From an uncultured Mediterraneibacter sp. (GTDB lineage Bacteria > Bacillota > Clostridia > Lachnospirales > Lachnospiraceae), in NCBI RefSeq assembly GCF_934330165.1, contig NZ_CAKRGI010000008.1, forward strand, positions 7,571 to 71,570: 64,000 bases of DNA, given 5' to 3'. Below, piece by piece: positions 44,017 through 53,299 of this stretch; position 1 is the stretch's first letter, and each line of letters begins with the position of its first letter. The notes below the pieces were generated by a model. That model saw nothing but the letters and a program-made list of their open reading frames with translations, searched no databases and was not told where the DNA came from. The translations under genes were made by a program, and so were the position numbers.

Positions 44017-44724
44017 TTGAAGGCAGCGGTCTGTGAAGATGAAGAGGCACTTCAGCTTTTTTTAGAAAAGCAGGTATGTGAGTGCATGGAAGAAGCCGGG
44101 ATCAATGGGAGTTGCGAAGTATTTTCATCGGCAGAAGAATTACTGGAAAAAGGAAATCCTTTTTATGATCTTTATTTGCTGGATATTCAGCTTGGTCAGA
44201 TGACGGGAATGGAACTGGCGGAAAAGATCAGGGAGAAAGATGACCATGCAGTGATCCTTTTTGCAACGAATTATAAAGAAATGATCCGTAAGGCATTTCA
44301 GGTATCGGCACTGGATTATTTGGTGAAACCATTGGATGAGGTGGAAGTAAGACAGGCATTATTGCGTTCTTTCCGGTATCTGTCAAAAAAAAGAAACCGG
44401 ATTGCTTTAAAAAATCAGTCAGGAGTGGAGATCTTTTATCACGAGGAGATTGAGTACATAGAAAGTGAAAAAAGAAAAGTGCGGATCTGCAGCAGGCGAG
44501 GCAGCGGTGAATTTTATGTCCGGCTCAATGACCTGGAACACGAATTTAAAGGCAGTCTGCTTGTGAGAGTTCATGCTTCTTTTATCATTAACCTTGAGAA
44601 AATACGAAGTGTGCGGAAAGATACGATCACGATGGAGTCAGGAAAAGAAATTCCGGTGACAAGGAAATATAAAGATCAGTTTAACAGGGCATTTCAGAAT
44701 TATTGCCTGGAAATGCGAAGATGA
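44017..44724 (+). CDS. LytTR-family response regulator (AgrA/ComE-like)
   Basis: The protein has 235 residues. The receiver has acidic CEDEE at residues 6-10, the phospho-acceptor D56 (YLLDIQLGQMTG) and the KPLD loop. The LytTR DNA-binding domain follows from about residue 125 (IEYIESEKRKVRI, LVRVHASFIINLEKI, EIPVTRKYK). I prefer the TTG at 44017, because GGGGGAG (44003-44009) is 7 bases away. The upstream ATG at 43966 gives 17 extra residues that do not fit the receiver. It ends 13 bases before the kinase gene, forming a pair. Promoter repeats 22 bp apart at 46083 fit LytTR binding. Confidence 0.92.
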   Translation: MKAAVCEDEEALQLFLEKQVCECMEEAGINGSCEVFSSAEELLEKGNPFYDLYLLDIQLGQMTGMELAEKIREKDDHAVILFATNYKEMIRKAFQVSALDYLVKPLDEVEVRQALLRSFRYLSKKRNRIALKNQSGVEIFYHEEIEYIESEKRKVRICSRRGSGEFYVRLNDLEHEFKGSLLVRVHASFIINLEKIRSVRKDTITMESGKEIPVTRKYKDQFNRAFQNYCLEMRR

Positions 44725-44737
44725 GAGTGGGAATGAT

Positions 44738-46009
44738 ATGATAATACCAATAATTGAGGTGATACAGACCTATTTATTCGTATCGTGCTTTTTAAAAAGA
44801 AAAGTAAGGTTTGGAAAGGTGCTGGACTGGTTGGTTCTGATTGGAGTTTCGGAAGTTGGAACAATCGGAAATCATTACTTTCAGGATGCGAATATAAATA
44901 TATTGATTGCAGTGATAGAACTGTTCATTCTTTTATCTTTTTTTGAGGGTGGGGTGAAGAGGAAAATTCTGGCTGGACTGCTCTATTTAGTCTTTGCATT
45001 TTTAGCTGAAGGTGTTGTGGCTGTGGGACTGTCAAGAGCGTATGATATCCGGATCAGTGATATGGGAAATCAGGAGGAGGCAGTGATCCTGCTGGGAAAG
45101 AGATATTCCAGAGAAATCCGGGTTATTGCAACAATTTTCTTCTATTTGCTGTCAAGAAAAAAGAGAGATACAGAGAAAAGGGATATACAGGGACAACTAC
45201 TGGTCATCCCGGCACTTAGTGCGGTTCTGCTTGTAATTGTGACAGAGGATCAGTTTGCAAGAGAGCAGATCAATGTGTGGATGGAAGTGATGCTGATCCT
45301 GTTTATTCTGATTATCAATGTAGTATTATATGTGCTTTTTCGCAGGCAGGAAGTTTATTTCAGAGAAGAGGAAATGATCCGGAATCAGTTAAAAGAACTG
45401 GAATATGAATCAGCCCATTACAGGGAATTAGAACAACATCAGCAGGAAATCCGAAGAATCAGGCATGATATAAAAAATGAATTGTCGGGCATTTATGGTT
45501 ATCTTGAAAATGGAGAAGTGGGAGAAGGAAAAAAGGAGATTGAGACACTTCTTCAGCAGATGACTGCGGCAGAACAGAAAATTTTTACTGCAAATGCAGT
45601 TGTAAATGGAATCCTGAATCTGAAGTTACAGAAAATGGAAATGGCTCAGATAGAATATGAGTTTGATATTCACATACCGGAACAGTTAAAAATTCAGGGA
45701 ACAGATTTAGGCGTACTGCTGGGGAACTTACTGGATAATGCAATCGAGGCATGCCAGGAGTTTCAGGGAGAAAAAAAGATCCGGCTTCTGATAGAATATC
45801 AGAATAGCGGAGTAGTGATACACTGCGAAAATCCATGCAATGAAGATACAGAGACACTTCAGACAAAGAAGAAAGATAAGACCAATCATGGATTTGGAAT
45901 GGGAAGTATTGCACAGATTGTAAAAAAATATGATGGTTTTTGGGAATATCAGATGAAGTCAGGTTTATTTAAAGTTACGGTAAATCTGTGGGAAAGAGAA
46001 ATGATATAG
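44738..46009 (+). CDS. GHKL sensor histidine kinase (AgrC-like)
   Basis: The protein has 423 residues. Residues of about 1-210 contain six or so membrane helices without a known sensor domain, typical for peptide-sensing AgrC-type kinases. A coiled-coil linker leads to the dimerisation helix with RIRHDIKNELSGIYGYL (His acceptor), the N box LGNLLDNAIEACQ and the G2 box NHGFGMGSIAQI. The signal is unknown, and no agrB or agrD precursor was seen nearby. It is paired with the LytTR regulator upstream. Confidence 0.9.
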   Translation: MIIPIIEVIQTYLFVSCFLKRKVRFGKVLDWLVLIGVSEVGTIGNHYFQDANINILIAVIELFILLSFFEGGVKRKILAGLLYLVFAFLAEGVVAVGLSRAYDIRISDMGNQEEAVILLGKRYSREIRVIATIFFYLLSRKKRDTEKRDIQGQLLVIPALSAVLLVIVTEDQFAREQINVWMEVMLILFILIINVVLYVLFRRQEVYFREEEMIRNQLKELEYESAHYRELEQHQQEIRRIRHDIKNELSGIYGYLENGEVGEGKKEIETLLQQMTAAEQKIFTANAVVNGILNLKLQKMEMAQIEYEFDIHIPEQLKIQGTDLGVLLGNLLDNAIEACQEFQGEKKIRLLIEYQNSGVVIHCENPCNEDTETLQTKKKDKTNHGFGMGSIAQIVKKYDGFWEYQMKSGLFKVTVNLWEREMI

Positions 46010-46058
46010 AAGTATATTGATATAGAAAATAGATTGAGTGTGGTATAAAATTGAAAAT

Positions 46059-46102
46059 AATACCCTCTTTTTGTGTGAATTATTACATAAAAAGGGGGTA
46101 TT
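46059..46102 (+). terminator. Large inverted repeat between the kinase and lipoprotein genes
   Basis: AATACCCTCTTTTT (46059-46072) pairs with AAAAAGGGGGTATT (46089-46102) with one G-T, loop 16 bases, followed by TTTGTTA. It probably terminates kinase transcription, but it also overlaps the candidate activator site. Confidence 0.6.
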
Positions 46103-46143
46103 TGTTACATTTTCGGAAATGAGAGGGGAAATCCAAATATAAT
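46083..46143 (+). promoter_or_regulatory. Candidate LytTR-dependent promoter of the lipoprotein-ABC operon
   Basis: TTACAT occurs at 46083-46088 and again at 46105-46110, exactly 22 bp apart (two helical turns), and a TATAAT lies at 46138-46143. No -35 consensus is present at 17 bp, as expected for an activator-dependent promoter. LytTR proteins bind such direct repeats. The match is by spacing, not by a proven motif. Confidence 0.5.
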
Positions 46144-46185
46144 ACAAAGTAAAAGAGACTTTATATACCGGACGGAGGTGACAAA

Positions 46186-47391
46186 ATGAAAAGAAAGTTA
46201 TTTTTATTAACTGGAATTATTTTTGTGCTTTTGAGCGGATGTGGGAAAGAAAAAAATTCTGCTGTGAAAGATCAATTTGAATCCGGGTATATGGAATTAT
46301 TTGGAACGCATCCTGCTGTAACAAAAAAAGGGGATTTTCAGGTAATGGAAGGGATTGCATATTTTACAGATTACAAAAATCAGATTTGTACCCCCATCTG
46401 TAATAAACCGGATTGTCGTCATTTGTCAGTATATGAAGACGAAGATACACAGTGCAATGCAGTTTGTGATGGGGTAAGAATTTTTCCATATAAGGAGAAA
46501 CTTTATCGTATCAGGACAGCGGAAAATGGGAAGAGTGAACTGGTTCTGTCAGACTTAGATGGGAGTAATCCCAAAAGTGGAGGAACTTTTGATACCGGAT
46601 CACTTTTGACGGATGCAGTTGTGAAAAAAAATAAGTTGTATTATGTCAATATGGTGATGAATGATGCAACAGGAGAGATAACCGGACCAGAAAAGGTAGC
46701 TGAGACACCTGTCTGGAAGTTATGTTCACTGGATTTAGATACCATGGATCAAAAACTAATTTTAGAAATAAAGGATGCACGAAGTTTTTGCCTGTTGGGA
46801 GGGAATGAGGAGTATCAGTTTTATGCGGTAATAAAAGACCGTGGTGCAGAGTATTACAGATTTGATTATCTGAACGAAGAGACGGTTTCGATACTATTGA
46901 ATACAGGAAGTTATTCAAAAATAAAAATGTCAGATGATGGAAAGTCTCTTTACTATGTAGGAAATGATGGAAAAGAGATTTATAAATATGAGATTGAGAC
47001 AGAAAAAATAAGTTCTGTTGTGGGAGCGGGAGAACTGAAAAAAATTACTGCGGCTACGGAGATAGAACTTGTGATAGAAGGAGAGCATGAGGGAACGGTT
47101 TTATTCAGGATATTACCCGAAAATGAACTGTATGTAAAGAAGGGGACGGAAATTCTGAGAACAGGGCTTAGTGAGCGGCTGCCGGAAGAAGCAGCGTGGC
47201 TGAGCGGAATTAGAAGTACCACAGAGGAAGGCTTTTTCTTTTCTTATCAGGCGAACAATGAAAAATCAGATACAGAGGGAGATCTTATTACCTGGTATGC
47301 GTATATTAGCTGGTCGGAGCTGTTCGATAAAGAGGGAAAAATAAAAGTAGTACATAGTCCGCATATTTCATCCGCAGGAAATCTTCTTTAG
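46186..47391 (+). CDS. Lipoprotein 1 of a tandem triplet with C-x4-C-x-H...C motif, unknown function
   Basis: The protein has 401 residues. The signal sequence ends in lipobox LLSGC (C19). A CNKPDCRHLS segment (C72, C77, H79) is followed by DTQC (C90). Downstream come short repeated beta motifs such as FPYKEKLYRI, LSDLDGSN and LLGGNEEYQFYAVIKD, which suggest a beta-propeller. The tail is AYISWSELF...SPHISSAGN. The two next genes share all of these features. The Cys/His set could bind zinc or another metal or form disulfides. No enzyme family was recognised. It is the first gene after the LytTR kinase and the candidate LytTR site. Confidence 0.75.
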   Translation: MKRKLFLLTGIIFVLLSGCGKEKNSAVKDQFESGYMELFGTHPAVTKKGDFQVMEGIAYFTDYKNQICTPICNKPDCRHLSVYEDEDTQCNAVCDGVRIFPYKEKLYRIRTAENGKSELVLSDLDGSNPKSGGTFDTGSLLTDAVVKKNKLYYVNMVMNDATGEITGPEKVAETPVWKLCSLDLDTMDQKLILEIKDARSFCLLGGNEEYQFYAVIKDRGAEYYRFDYLNEETVSILLNTGSYSKIKMSDDGKSLYYVGNDGKEIYKYEIETEKISSVVGAGELKKITAATEIELVIEGEHEGTVLFRILPENELYVKKGTEILRTGLSERLPEEAAWLSGIRSTTEEGFFFSYQANNEKSDTEGDLITWYAYISWSELFDKEGKIKVVHSPHISSAGNLL

Positions 47392-47463
47392 AAATTTTTT
47401 CATTTTCTCCAAAGGCTCTCTTAAGTCATACTTGATAAATTAAAAGAAAAAGGGGTGCTGGAG

Positions 47464-48714
47464 ATGAAGAAAAGGGGAAAAAGGAAGTTTGGATCGAGGA
47501 TACTTGCAGGAATGATCGTTTTATCTGTATGTGGGTGTTCAGATTATACAAGTAACGATAAATTGCAGTCGGATTATATAGAAATGTATGGTGGGAATAT
47601 AATAACGGAAACAGGCTATTTTACAAATGCAAGCGGAATCCTCTATTATGTAGATTTCACAACGCAGGATGCAATTCCGGTCTGCAATAAACCGGACTGC
47701 AGGCATCTTTCAAAAGCGGAAGATGCTGATACAGAATGTGATGCAGCGATTGACGGGGCAAGAGTGTTTCCATATAAGGGGAAGCTGCTCGGAATCAGTG
47801 AAGATTCAAAAGGAAATGAAGAAATCTACAGTTCTGATATAGACGGGAGCAACCGGAAGGTGAAGAAAAAACTGGAAAGTTCTAATATGTTCATTAATGA
47901 AGGCGTAATTGCGAAAGATTCATTTTTTTATGTAGCAACAATGCCTGAAGTGGATGACCAGGAAAATATGAAGTGGATTTCAGTATTGAAAAAACTAAAT
48001 TTAGATACTTTTGAGGCAACGCAGTTAGATTCTGTAGAATGTAAAGACGCTTTGGGATTTCAATTACTTGGAGGAACGGAAGAATATCAGATTTATTCTT
48101 TGATCAAGGATGATGAAACTTTATTTTACAAGCTGGATTATGAGTCATGTGAATCGGAACAGATTGAATTATTTCAAAGTGGATATGAGCGGATTTTACC
48201 TGAAGAAAATGAAAACAGCTTTTATTATCTGAGTGTTGAGGGCGGAGAAAGAAATCTTTATCAATATGATATTGACAGTAGAAAAAATAAGCTTTGCCTT
48301 GAAAATGAAAAAATTTTGGAGAATGCAGGAGGGGATATTGTAGGATCAGACCTATGTGGAAAATGCCGGGAAGGAATCGTGTACTGGGTCAGAACATGGA
48401 CGGAGGAGCGAGAAGAAAAGATGTTCTTGCTGGATTATAATGGAAAAATACAGGAACTGTCGATGCCGCAGCAACTTCCGGTTGCAGGTACACATTTTTA
48501 TGATGCGATATGTGCAACAGAGAAAGGAATGTACTTTTGGTATTCAAAGGATTTTGAATCCAATGGTTTTCAGGACAATGTCGACTGGCAGGCATACACG
48601 GAGTGGGATGATTTAGTCAATGAGAAAAGTGTCATAAAAAATGTGATAAAGCCACATATGACAGCTATGGGTGAGCTGGTTGACGAAAATGGAAATCCGA
48701 TAAACGAACAGTAA
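47464..48714 (+). CDS. Lipoprotein 2 of the tandem triplet
   Basis: The protein has 416 residues from the ATG at 47464. The GTG at 47455 would give a longer N-terminus without better RBS spacing, while AAGGGG fits the ATG. The signal is followed by VCGC (C25). CNKPDCRHLS (C74, C79, H81) and DTEC (C91-92) match lipoprotein 1. It also has FPYKGKLLGI, LLGGTEEYQIYSLIKD and a tail HMTAMGELVDENGNP. It is 72 bases after lipoprotein 1 and 34 before lipoprotein 3. Identity among the three is high near the Cys motif and lower in the beta region, so they diverged for different ligands or partners. Confidence 0.75.
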   Translation: MKKRGKRKFGSRILAGMIVLSVCGCSDYTSNDKLQSDYIEMYGGNIITETGYFTNASGILYYVDFTTQDAIPVCNKPDCRHLSKAEDADTECDAAIDGARVFPYKGKLLGISEDSKGNEEIYSSDIDGSNRKVKKKLESSNMFINEGVIAKDSFFYVATMPEVDDQENMKWISVLKKLNLDTFEATQLDSVECKDALGFQLLGGTEEYQIYSLIKDDETLFYKLDYESCESEQIELFQSGYERILPEENENSFYYLSVEGGERNLYQYDIDSRKNKLCLENEKILENAGGDIVGSDLCGKCREGIVYWVRTWTEEREEKMFLLDYNGKIQELSMPQQLPVAGTHFYDAICATEKGMYFWYSKDFESNGFQDNVDWQAYTEWDDLVNEKSVIKNVIKPHMTAMGELVDENGNPINEQ

Positions 48715-48748
48715 CTGGTTGGTGATATTAAAAAAAGGGGTGTTAGAG

Positions 48749-50017
48749 ATGAAGAAAAGGGGAAAAGTTTTCGTTTTAACAGGCAGTATCGTTGCAATGC
48801 TGATCACAGGAACCGGATGCTCGAAAAAGCATACAGGAATCAAAAATGAAAAGCTTGCATCAGATTATATGGAACTTTTCAATATGTCGGAGGGAATAAA
48901 GACAGAAGAAGGGGGCTTTAAGATCCGGGACGGTATTTGCTATTATGTTGATTTTGGCGAGGAAAAAGCAATCCCGCTCTGCAATAAACCGGAATGCAGG
49001 CATTTATCGGAAGCAGAAGATCCTGATACAGAATGTAATGCGGTGAGTGGCGAGGATATGTATATTTTCCCATATGGAGACCGGTTGTATGAAATTGCGG
49101 AAAATGAAGATGGAACGGTTCTGACAAGCTCTGCACTGGATCGGACAGACCGGAAAGAAGTAAAGCAGTTGATGGATATTTATGGAAAGTTCGGGCAGGG
49201 AGTTGTAGTGAAGAACCGGTTGATCTATACCGTTTCAAAAGTGGCAGATGTTCAGAATGCAGAAGAGCTGAATGATTTCACCATGACGCGGAGTATTGAG
49301 TGTCTGAACCTTGATACACTTGAAACTGAAGTGTACGTGGATGCAGGTATCTGTGATGGCTTGCAGTTACTTGGAGGAACGGAGGAGTATCAGGTTTATT
49401 CCGTAATAAAGAATTATGAGGGATTCTTTTACATTTTAGATTATAAAACCGGGAAATCAGAAGAAATCTCTCTGCATACGGCTGATGGATATAAGAAGAT
49501 CGTTCCTGCAGATCAGAAAAAAATTTTTTATTATGAGGACTGGGAAGTAAGCCCGGATGGAGAAAAAAGCAGTACGGTCTGGCGTTATGATATTGAAAAG
49601 AGCAAGGAAGAAGTATTACTGAAAAAAGAAGAGATTCAGGGAGCGGAAGAAGAGAGCAGTATCCGGTTGATCGGAATCAGAGAGGATGGAATTTTATGTG
49701 AGGCGGGTGATGTGCTTTACTTAGTGGATAAAGACAGTCACCGGGTAAATAAAAAAGTTTCACTTATGGAAGTCCTGCCAATCAGTGATGCAAAAGGGGT
49801 GCGGCTGGATTTTGTGACAGAAGATGCGGCTTATCTTGCCTATGAGATCACGAACAGGACAACGGGAGATGAGAGCGACTGGATCTCCTGGGATGGAGTG
49901 ATCGGGATGGATGATCTGCTGAACGGAAAAAAAGCAGTGAAAGTGCTGATCGCACCGAGGATGTCTTCAGCAGGGAATCCGGTGGATGAAGACGGCAATA
50001 TGACCGGCAGCAAATGA
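48749..50017 (+). CDS. Lipoprotein 3 of the tandem triplet
   Basis: The protein has 422 residues from the ATG at 48749, which follows AAGGGGTG. An ORF start at 48719 would add ten residues. A Cys at residue 24 (TGTGC) is the likely lipid site. CNKPECRHLS (C78, C83, H85) and DTEC (C96) keep the motif. LLGGTEEYQVYSVIKN and the tail RMSSAGNPVDEDGN are shared. It is followed at 47 bases by the ABC permease, so the three lipoproteins and the transporter appear to be one transcript. Confidence 0.75.
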   Translation: MKKRGKVFVLTGSIVAMLITGTGCSKKHTGIKNEKLASDYMELFNMSEGIKTEEGGFKIRDGICYYVDFGEEKAIPLCNKPECRHLSEAEDPDTECNAVSGEDMYIFPYGDRLYEIAENEDGTVLTSSALDRTDRKEVKQLMDIYGKFGQGVVVKNRLIYTVSKVADVQNAEELNDFTMTRSIECLNLDTLETEVYVDAGICDGLQLLGGTEEYQVYSVIKNYEGFFYILDYKTGKSEEISLHTADGYKKIVPADQKKIFYYEDWEVSPDGEKSSTVWRYDIEKSKEEVLLKKEEIQGAEEESSIRLIGIREDGILCEAGDVLYLVDKDSHRVNKKVSLMEVLPISDAKGVRLDFVTEDAAYLAYEITNRTTGDESDWISWDGVIGMDDLLNGKKAVKVLIAPRMSSAGNPVDEDGNMTGSK

Positions 50018-50064
50018 TTCAGTATTAAAAGGTAAAGGAGATGTTGCGGGAGGAGGGGATGCGG

Positions 50065-52356
50065 ATGCGGCATCTGAAATATGAATGGGAGAAGTTTTTC
50101 TCTTTTCGTTATTTTTGGTTTTTATGTGCAGTATTTTTGTTATTTAATTTATGGAATCTTTCGGAGCAGATCCGGATGGAATTTCCAGCCTCCTCTGTCC
50201 GGCAGCTTTATACAGATTTTCAGGAGCAGCCGGAAGGAGCGAAAGGACAATGGCTGGAAGAGCAGAAAGCGAAGAAAAATGCCCACTATACAGGCAACCA
50301 GTATATGGAAGAAGAATTATTTAAAAAGCTTTCGAGAGAATGGATCCAGACAGAAAAATATGACGAATATCTGGAGGAGATCAAAGAGAGAAGTGCAAAA
50401 ATGTCAGGTTCTATTTTCTCGGATGAAGGAACCTTTGCCTGGAGAAACGCAAAAGTGACTCCTGCGGCTTATGAGAAACTGAAAGGAACGAAGCTTTCCT
50501 TTGATCTGTCGGATGGTATTGTAAAGGCAACAAAGGCAGATTTTACTGATCTGTGCATGACGATCCTGTTGATGGCAGCAGTTTATTTCCTGATCCTTGA
50601 TGAGAAAAAGAATAAATTGTATCCATTATTGAGGTCTGCCAGCCGTGGCAGGGCAGAGGTCATCGGTGCAAAACTGGGAGTGATGGCAGGGATTACGGGA
50701 CTTTTGGTTCTGCTGCTATATGGAAGTAATTATCTTTTTATTTTCCATCAGTATGGTTTTGGAAATCTCACACGTCCCCTTCAGTCAGTGACAGCGTTTT
50801 ATGAAAGTCCGTTCAGACTGACAGCAGGGCAATATCTGTGGATGTATCTGCTTTTGAAACTGGTGGTGTGCTATGCGGCTGCATTGCTGATGATATGGAT
50901 CGCACAAAAGGCAGGGACACCGGCAGGAGCGATTCTTGCGATCAGTGCAGGAGCAGTTGCAGAATATCTGCTGACCGTGCTGCTCCCGTCAGTCTCTTAT
51001 GCGGACGGACTGAAGTATATCAATCTTGTGGAGTATATCAAAATATATCCACTTTTTACGAAGTATCATAATCTTGATTTTTTTGAATATCCGGTCAATG
51101 CAATGAGGATTTTTCCGATCGTGGTGCCGTGTCTGCTGCTTCTTTTTATCGTGCTGAATCTGACCACATTTTGCAGCCACAGATATGGTACAAAATCCGG
51201 CAGACAGGGAGGCGCAGAGAAACTATGGAGAAAACTCCGGAAGACTGCCTGGGGTAAAAAAAGAAGAAAGCGGAAGAAAAAAGGCTTTATTTCGGACAGC
51301 CTGGTATGGCATGAGAGTTTCAAAAGTCTTCTGACGAACCGGACAGTATGGGTGTGCGTGGCAGTATTGTATGGAGCAATTCTTCTTGGAAGAGGTCTGA
51401 GGATATGGAACAGTGTGGAAGAAGAATACTATAAATATTATATGACCAAAGAGCAGGGAGAACTGACGCAGGAGAAATTGGAAACTTTTGAGAGCGAAAA
51501 GAAACGTTATGATGATATTTATTCCATGACCCCGGAGGAGAGCGGTCTGAGCAGTGAGGAGATCAGCAGCCGGCAGGAGGAAATACAGTATCAGTACAGT
51601 GGGTTCATGAGAGCATATGAACAGGTTCAGTATGTGGTGGAAAATAACCAGGCAGCAGGAACGGACGAACAGCAGCTGATCTATGAAGGGGGATATGAGC
51701 AGTTGTTTGGAGAGATTTCCATGAAAGGAAGGCTGATCGGAGAGTTACTCTGTGTTCTTGTGGCGGTATACAGTGCGGCAGGACTTCTTGGGATGGAATA
51801 TGACCTGAAGGTGATGAATCTTCTGCAGAGTACGAAAAAAGGAAGGGGATCACTCCTGCGGGTGAAACTTGGAGTGGCAGCGGGAGTCACTACGGTTATG
51901 TTCATTCTTGTAAAGATACCGGTAGTGATGCGGATCGTTCAGAATTATCCACTGACAGGATGGACGGCAAAAGTCCGTTCCATGCGATTTACGGGGACAT
52001 CGGTTTTTAACTGTCCGGTGTGGGCGTATGTGTTACTTTTGCTTCTGTTGCAGCTGGGAACTTTGTATGTGGTGATCCTGTGCGTGACAGCATTGTCGGC
52101 AGTCTTAAAAGATACGATGCTGACACTGATCCTGTCGGTTCTGTTATTTGGCGGTACGCTGGTCATGGAATGGGGCGGACTTGGAATGATTCATTCCTGG
52201 AGCATCAATACATTACTGGACGGACACCGTCTGCTACAGTCAGGAGGAATGCAGTTTGCACTGACGGTACTGGTCTTTTGGGGAGTCCTTCCATTGGCGG
52301 CAGGAACCGTTCTGCACAGAGTCTATAAGAAGAGGGGGCAGGCAATATGGAATTAA
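50065..52356 (+). CDS. Large ABC permease with two fused halves
   Basis: The protein has about 763 residues. Each half starts with a helix (FRYFWFLCAVFLLFNLW and RTVWVCVAVLYGAILLG), then a 130-160 residue extracytoplasmic region, then about five helices. A Lys/Arg-rich linker (KKRRKRKKKG, about residues 400-412) joins them. This is the ABC-2 fold as a fused dimer, similar to bacteriocin or lantibiotic self-protection permeases. Several starts are possible after GGGAGGAGGGG: 50065 has the best spacing, 50059 is near it, and 50041 lies too close to the AAAGGAG. It overlaps the ATPase by 10 bases. Confidence 0.8.
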   Translation: MRHLKYEWEKFFSFRYFWFLCAVFLLFNLWNLSEQIRMEFPASSVRQLYTDFQEQPEGAKGQWLEEQKAKKNAHYTGNQYMEEELFKKLSREWIQTEKYDEYLEEIKERSAKMSGSIFSDEGTFAWRNAKVTPAAYEKLKGTKLSFDLSDGIVKATKADFTDLCMTILLMAAVYFLILDEKKNKLYPLLRSASRGRAEVIGAKLGVMAGITGLLVLLLYGSNYLFIFHQYGFGNLTRPLQSVTAFYESPFRLTAGQYLWMYLLLKLVVCYAAALLMIWIAQKAGTPAGAILAISAGAVAEYLLTVLLPSVSYADGLKYINLVEYIKIYPLFTKYHNLDFFEYPVNAMRIFPIVVPCLLLLFIVLNLTTFCSHRYGTKSGRQGGAEKLWRKLRKTAWGKKRRKRKKKGFISDSLVWHESFKSLLTNRTVWVCVAVLYGAILLGRGLRIWNSVEEEYYKYYMTKEQGELTQEKLETFESEKKRYDDIYSMTPEESGLSSEEISSRQEEIQYQYSGFMRAYEQVQYVVENNQAAGTDEQQLIYEGGYEQLFGEISMKGRLIGELLCVLVAVYSAAGLLGMEYDLKVMNLLQSTKKGRGSLLRVKLGVAAGVTTVMFILVKIPVVMRIVQNYPLTGWTAKVRSMRFTGTSVFNCPVWAYVLLLLLLQLGTLYVVILCVTALSAVLKDTMLTLILSVLLFGGTLVMEWGGLGMIHSWSINTLLDGHRLLQSGGMQFALTVLVFWGVLPLAAGTVLHRVYKKRGQAIWN

Positions 52357-53222
52357 AGATACAGGATCTGTGTAAAAGTTATGGAAAGAAAAAAGCATTG
52401 TGGAAATTTACAACAGAATTTGAGAATGGGATCTACGGGATTCTTGGTCCCAATGGAGCCGGAAAAAGTACACTGATGAATCTTTTGACGGATAATCTCC
52501 TGAGGGATTCCGGGAGTGTCCTGTATGAGGGAGAGGAAATATTGAACCTTGGGGCATCTTATCGGGAAATTATGGGATATATGCCGCAGCAGCAACAGCT
52601 TTATGATACCTTTACGGTTACGCATTTTATTTCTTATATGGGTACGCTGAAAGGGATGAAGAGCAGAACCATCCAGAGAAGAATGGACGAACTGCTCCCA
52701 CTTCTGAATCTGCAAAAGGTAAGAAAGAAGAAACTAAAAGAACTTTCAGGCGGAATGAAGCAGAGGGTGCTGTTGCTGCAGGCATTGCTGAATGATCCGA
52801 AATTCCTGATCCTGGATGAACCGACTGCAGGACTTGACCCGAAAGAGCGGATCAGGATCAGAAACCTGATCTCAGATCTGAGTGAAGACAGGGTTGTACT
52901 GATTGCAACCCATGTAGTATCGGATATTGAATTTATTTCTAAAGAAATTTTATTAATGAAAAACGGGAGGCTGGTGGATCAGGACAGCCCGGAAAATCTG
53001 CAAAAGAGGATTTACGGTCATGTTTATGAACTGTGCATCAGCCAGAATGAACTGGCAAAGGTGAAGAAAGAATATGAAATCAGTAATCTGTTCCGCAGAG
53101 ACGGTGAGATCATCGTGCGGGTGATCGCGGACAAGTGTCCCGTTAAATATGATGCGGTGAAAGTCAGCCCGACGCTGGAGGATGTATATCTGTATGAATT
53201 TGAGGGAGTAAAGAGACGGTAA
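52347..53222 (+). CDS. ABC ATPase partner of the fused permease
   Basis: The protein has 291 residues. It has Walker A GPNGAGKST, Q-loop MPQQQQLYDTF, signature LSGGMKQRVLLLQALL, Walker B FLILDEPTAGLDP and LIATHVV. The C-terminal 70 residues (VYELCISQNELAKVKKEYEI) fit the extension of BcrA- or CcmA-type ABC-2 ATPases, which belong to peptide or drug export. It ends the lipoprotein-permease operon. No terminator is obvious before the nagB promoter. Confidence 0.9.
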   Translation: MELKIQDLCKSYGKKKALWKFTTEFENGIYGILGPNGAGKSTLMNLLTDNLLRDSGSVLYEGEEILNLGASYREIMGYMPQQQQLYDTFTVTHFISYMGTLKGMKSRTIQRRMDELLPLLNLQKVRKKKLKELSGGMKQRVLLLQALLNDPKFLILDEPTAGLDPKERIRIRNLISDLSEDRVVLIATHVVSDIEFISKEILLMKNGRLVDQDSPENLQKRIYGHVYELCISQNELAKVKKEYEISNLFRRDGEIIVRVIADKCPVKYDAVKVSPTLEDVYLYEFEGVKRR

Positions 53223-53250
53223 CATTTTCCCGCAAAGGATCAAAGAAGTG

Positions 53251-53279
53251 TTGACAATAGAACGTTTCACTGCTAAGAT
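53251..53279 (+). promoter_or_regulatory. nagB promoter
   Basis: TTGACA (53251-53256) and TAAGAT (53274-53279) are 17 bp apart. They stand 21 bases upstream of the RAT sequence. Confidence 0.75.
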
Positions 53280-53299
53280 TAACAGTAGTTGAAAATACT

